In this document: positions 6,016 to 6,629 of the stretch, piece after piece | Layout: every line of letters begins with the position of its first letter | Numbering within the stretch: position 1 is the first letter of the stretch | Origin: Bacteroidota bacterium | GTDB lineage: Bacteria; Bacteroidota; Bacteroidia; J057 | Assembly: GCA_963169475.1 (NCBI GenBank) | Contig: CAUJFT010000212.1 | Span: 1 to 6,629 of the forward strand | DNA: 6,629 bases | Reading direction: 5' to 3' | Notes under the pieces: model-generated | Told to the model about the DNA's origin: nothing | Seen by the model: the letters and a program-made list of their open reading frames with translations, nothing else | The model's database searches: none | Position numbers and translations under genes: made by a program

Positions 6016-6629
6016 TTATTTACCGAAGATATTTTCGAGTCTTGGACCTGTTTTTTCTAGACGGGGAAAACGATAGGATAGAATAAGTTCGTGAGAGTGT
6101 ACATCTCTGGAGGCATTAAGCCCGGAGAGAGTATAGTCATAAGAATAAGCGAAGAAAAAACGGTCAGAGATATTAAAGCCGGCAATTCCGGAGAAAGAGT
6201 CTTTCCATCTATGGGCAATGCCTACAACTATAGGTTTAAAGTTAAACAAGGCATTGATATCAAGTTGAGAGGTTCTTCCGTCTGTTCTGAAAGCCAAATT
6301 AGGCTGAAGGCTCATTCTATCAGAGAAGGTAAAGGTATATCCTCCCATTGCATAATAGGAACGGGGTACTCTTGCCTTAGAAACAGTTCCTGCTGTGAGC
6401 AGCCCCTGAAGAGAGGGTTCAAGCAGGTCTTGTACGGATACTCCTGCATAATATTTATCGTTGGGTCCGGAGAAATAAGCACCTGCACCAAGGTTAGGAG
6501 TAAAGATAGAAGCGGAATAATTTCCTGCTCCCATAATTGGGTCAATCCCCCCTTGTTGGTCAAAGACAAAAAAGCCATTGAGGTTCTTTTGCATGAACCC
6601 CGCTTGGGCACCGATTGCGAGAGAGGGGG
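6016..6629 (-). CDS. porP: PorP/SprF family T9SS outer-membrane protein, 5' end cut by window edge
   Basis: This is the C-terminal part of a PorP/SprF family protein, a predicted outer-membrane beta-barrel of the Type IX secretion system. The reading frame does not begin at the ATG at 6594: it stays open to the window edge and adds 11 residues (PSLAIGAQAGF) before that Met, and SLAIGAQAGF matches a typical internal family strand. About 203 residues are visible, against roughly 300-340 for the whole family, so about the first third is missing. Family hallmarks are the alternating short strands with aromatic residues, the stretch LEPSLQGLL, the segment QLDINALFNFKP, and the C-terminal SHELILSYRFP strand before a short tail ending NIFGK. 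It lies directly upstream of gldK, as porP does in Porphyromonas. The name porP rests on this position; sprF-like paralogues share the same fold. Confidence 0.85.
   Translation of the reverse strand, partial: PSLAIGAQAGFMQKNLNGFFVFDQQGGIDPIMGAGNYSASIFTPNLGAGAYFSGPNDKYYAGVSVQDLLEPSLQGLLTAGTVSKARVPRSYYAMGGYTFTFSDRMSLQPNLAFRTDGRTSQLDINALFNFKPIVVGIAHRWKDSFSGIAGFNISDRFFFAYSYDYTLSGLNASRDVHSHELILSYRFPRLEKTGPRLENIFGK

Noticed and set aside
6312..6611. Minus-strand 99-codon frame inside the PorP/SprF gene
   Set aside because: It is out of frame with the clearly recognisable PorP/SprF translation.

Overview
The window carries most of the core of a Type IX secretion system (T9SS), the protein-export and gliding machinery found only in Bacteroidota. 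All five genes lie on the minus strand in the classical order (porP/sprF) - gldK - gldL - gldM - gldN, read from the right edge to the left. The organism is therefore a member of Bacteroidota. AT-rich intergenic DNA, start codons without clear Shine-Dalgarno sequences and TTG-N17-TAnnTTTG promoters agree with this. The genus cannot be fixed from the window.

Layout from right to left: the C-terminal part of a PorP/SprF outer-membrane protein (6016 to beyond the edge); a 264-bp AT-rich gap with a direct-repeat/hairpin block; gldK lipoprotein (4675-5751) followed by a strong bidirectional terminator; a 608-bp non-coding gap with a good promoter for gldL; gldL (3290-4066); a 61-bp junction with a small attenuator-like hairpin; gldM (1492-3228); another terminator-like hairpin in a 348-bp gap; gldN (259-1143); a perfect 17-bp-stem terminator; and finally a consensus promoter pointing left out of the window.

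How the parts work together, from knowledge of the families: GldL and GldM form the proton-driven inner-membrane rotary motor. The periplasmic domains of GldM span the periplasm and contact the GldK/GldN ring, which is anchored by the GldK lipid under the outer membrane. PorP/SprF proteins are outer-membrane T9SS components.

The system itself is known. The less usual points are: splitting of the normally compact gldKLMN cluster by terminators and long gaps; a GldK that looks about 100 residues short of well-studied homologues; a strongly acidic Gly/Phe-rich insert in GldN; a cysteine-bounded insert near the C-terminus of GldM; a 56-residue internal repeat in the cytoplasmic tail of GldL; and a paired ACTTACG motif 21 bp apart upstream of gldK. 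I saw no mobile element, CRISPR array, tRNA or rRNA.
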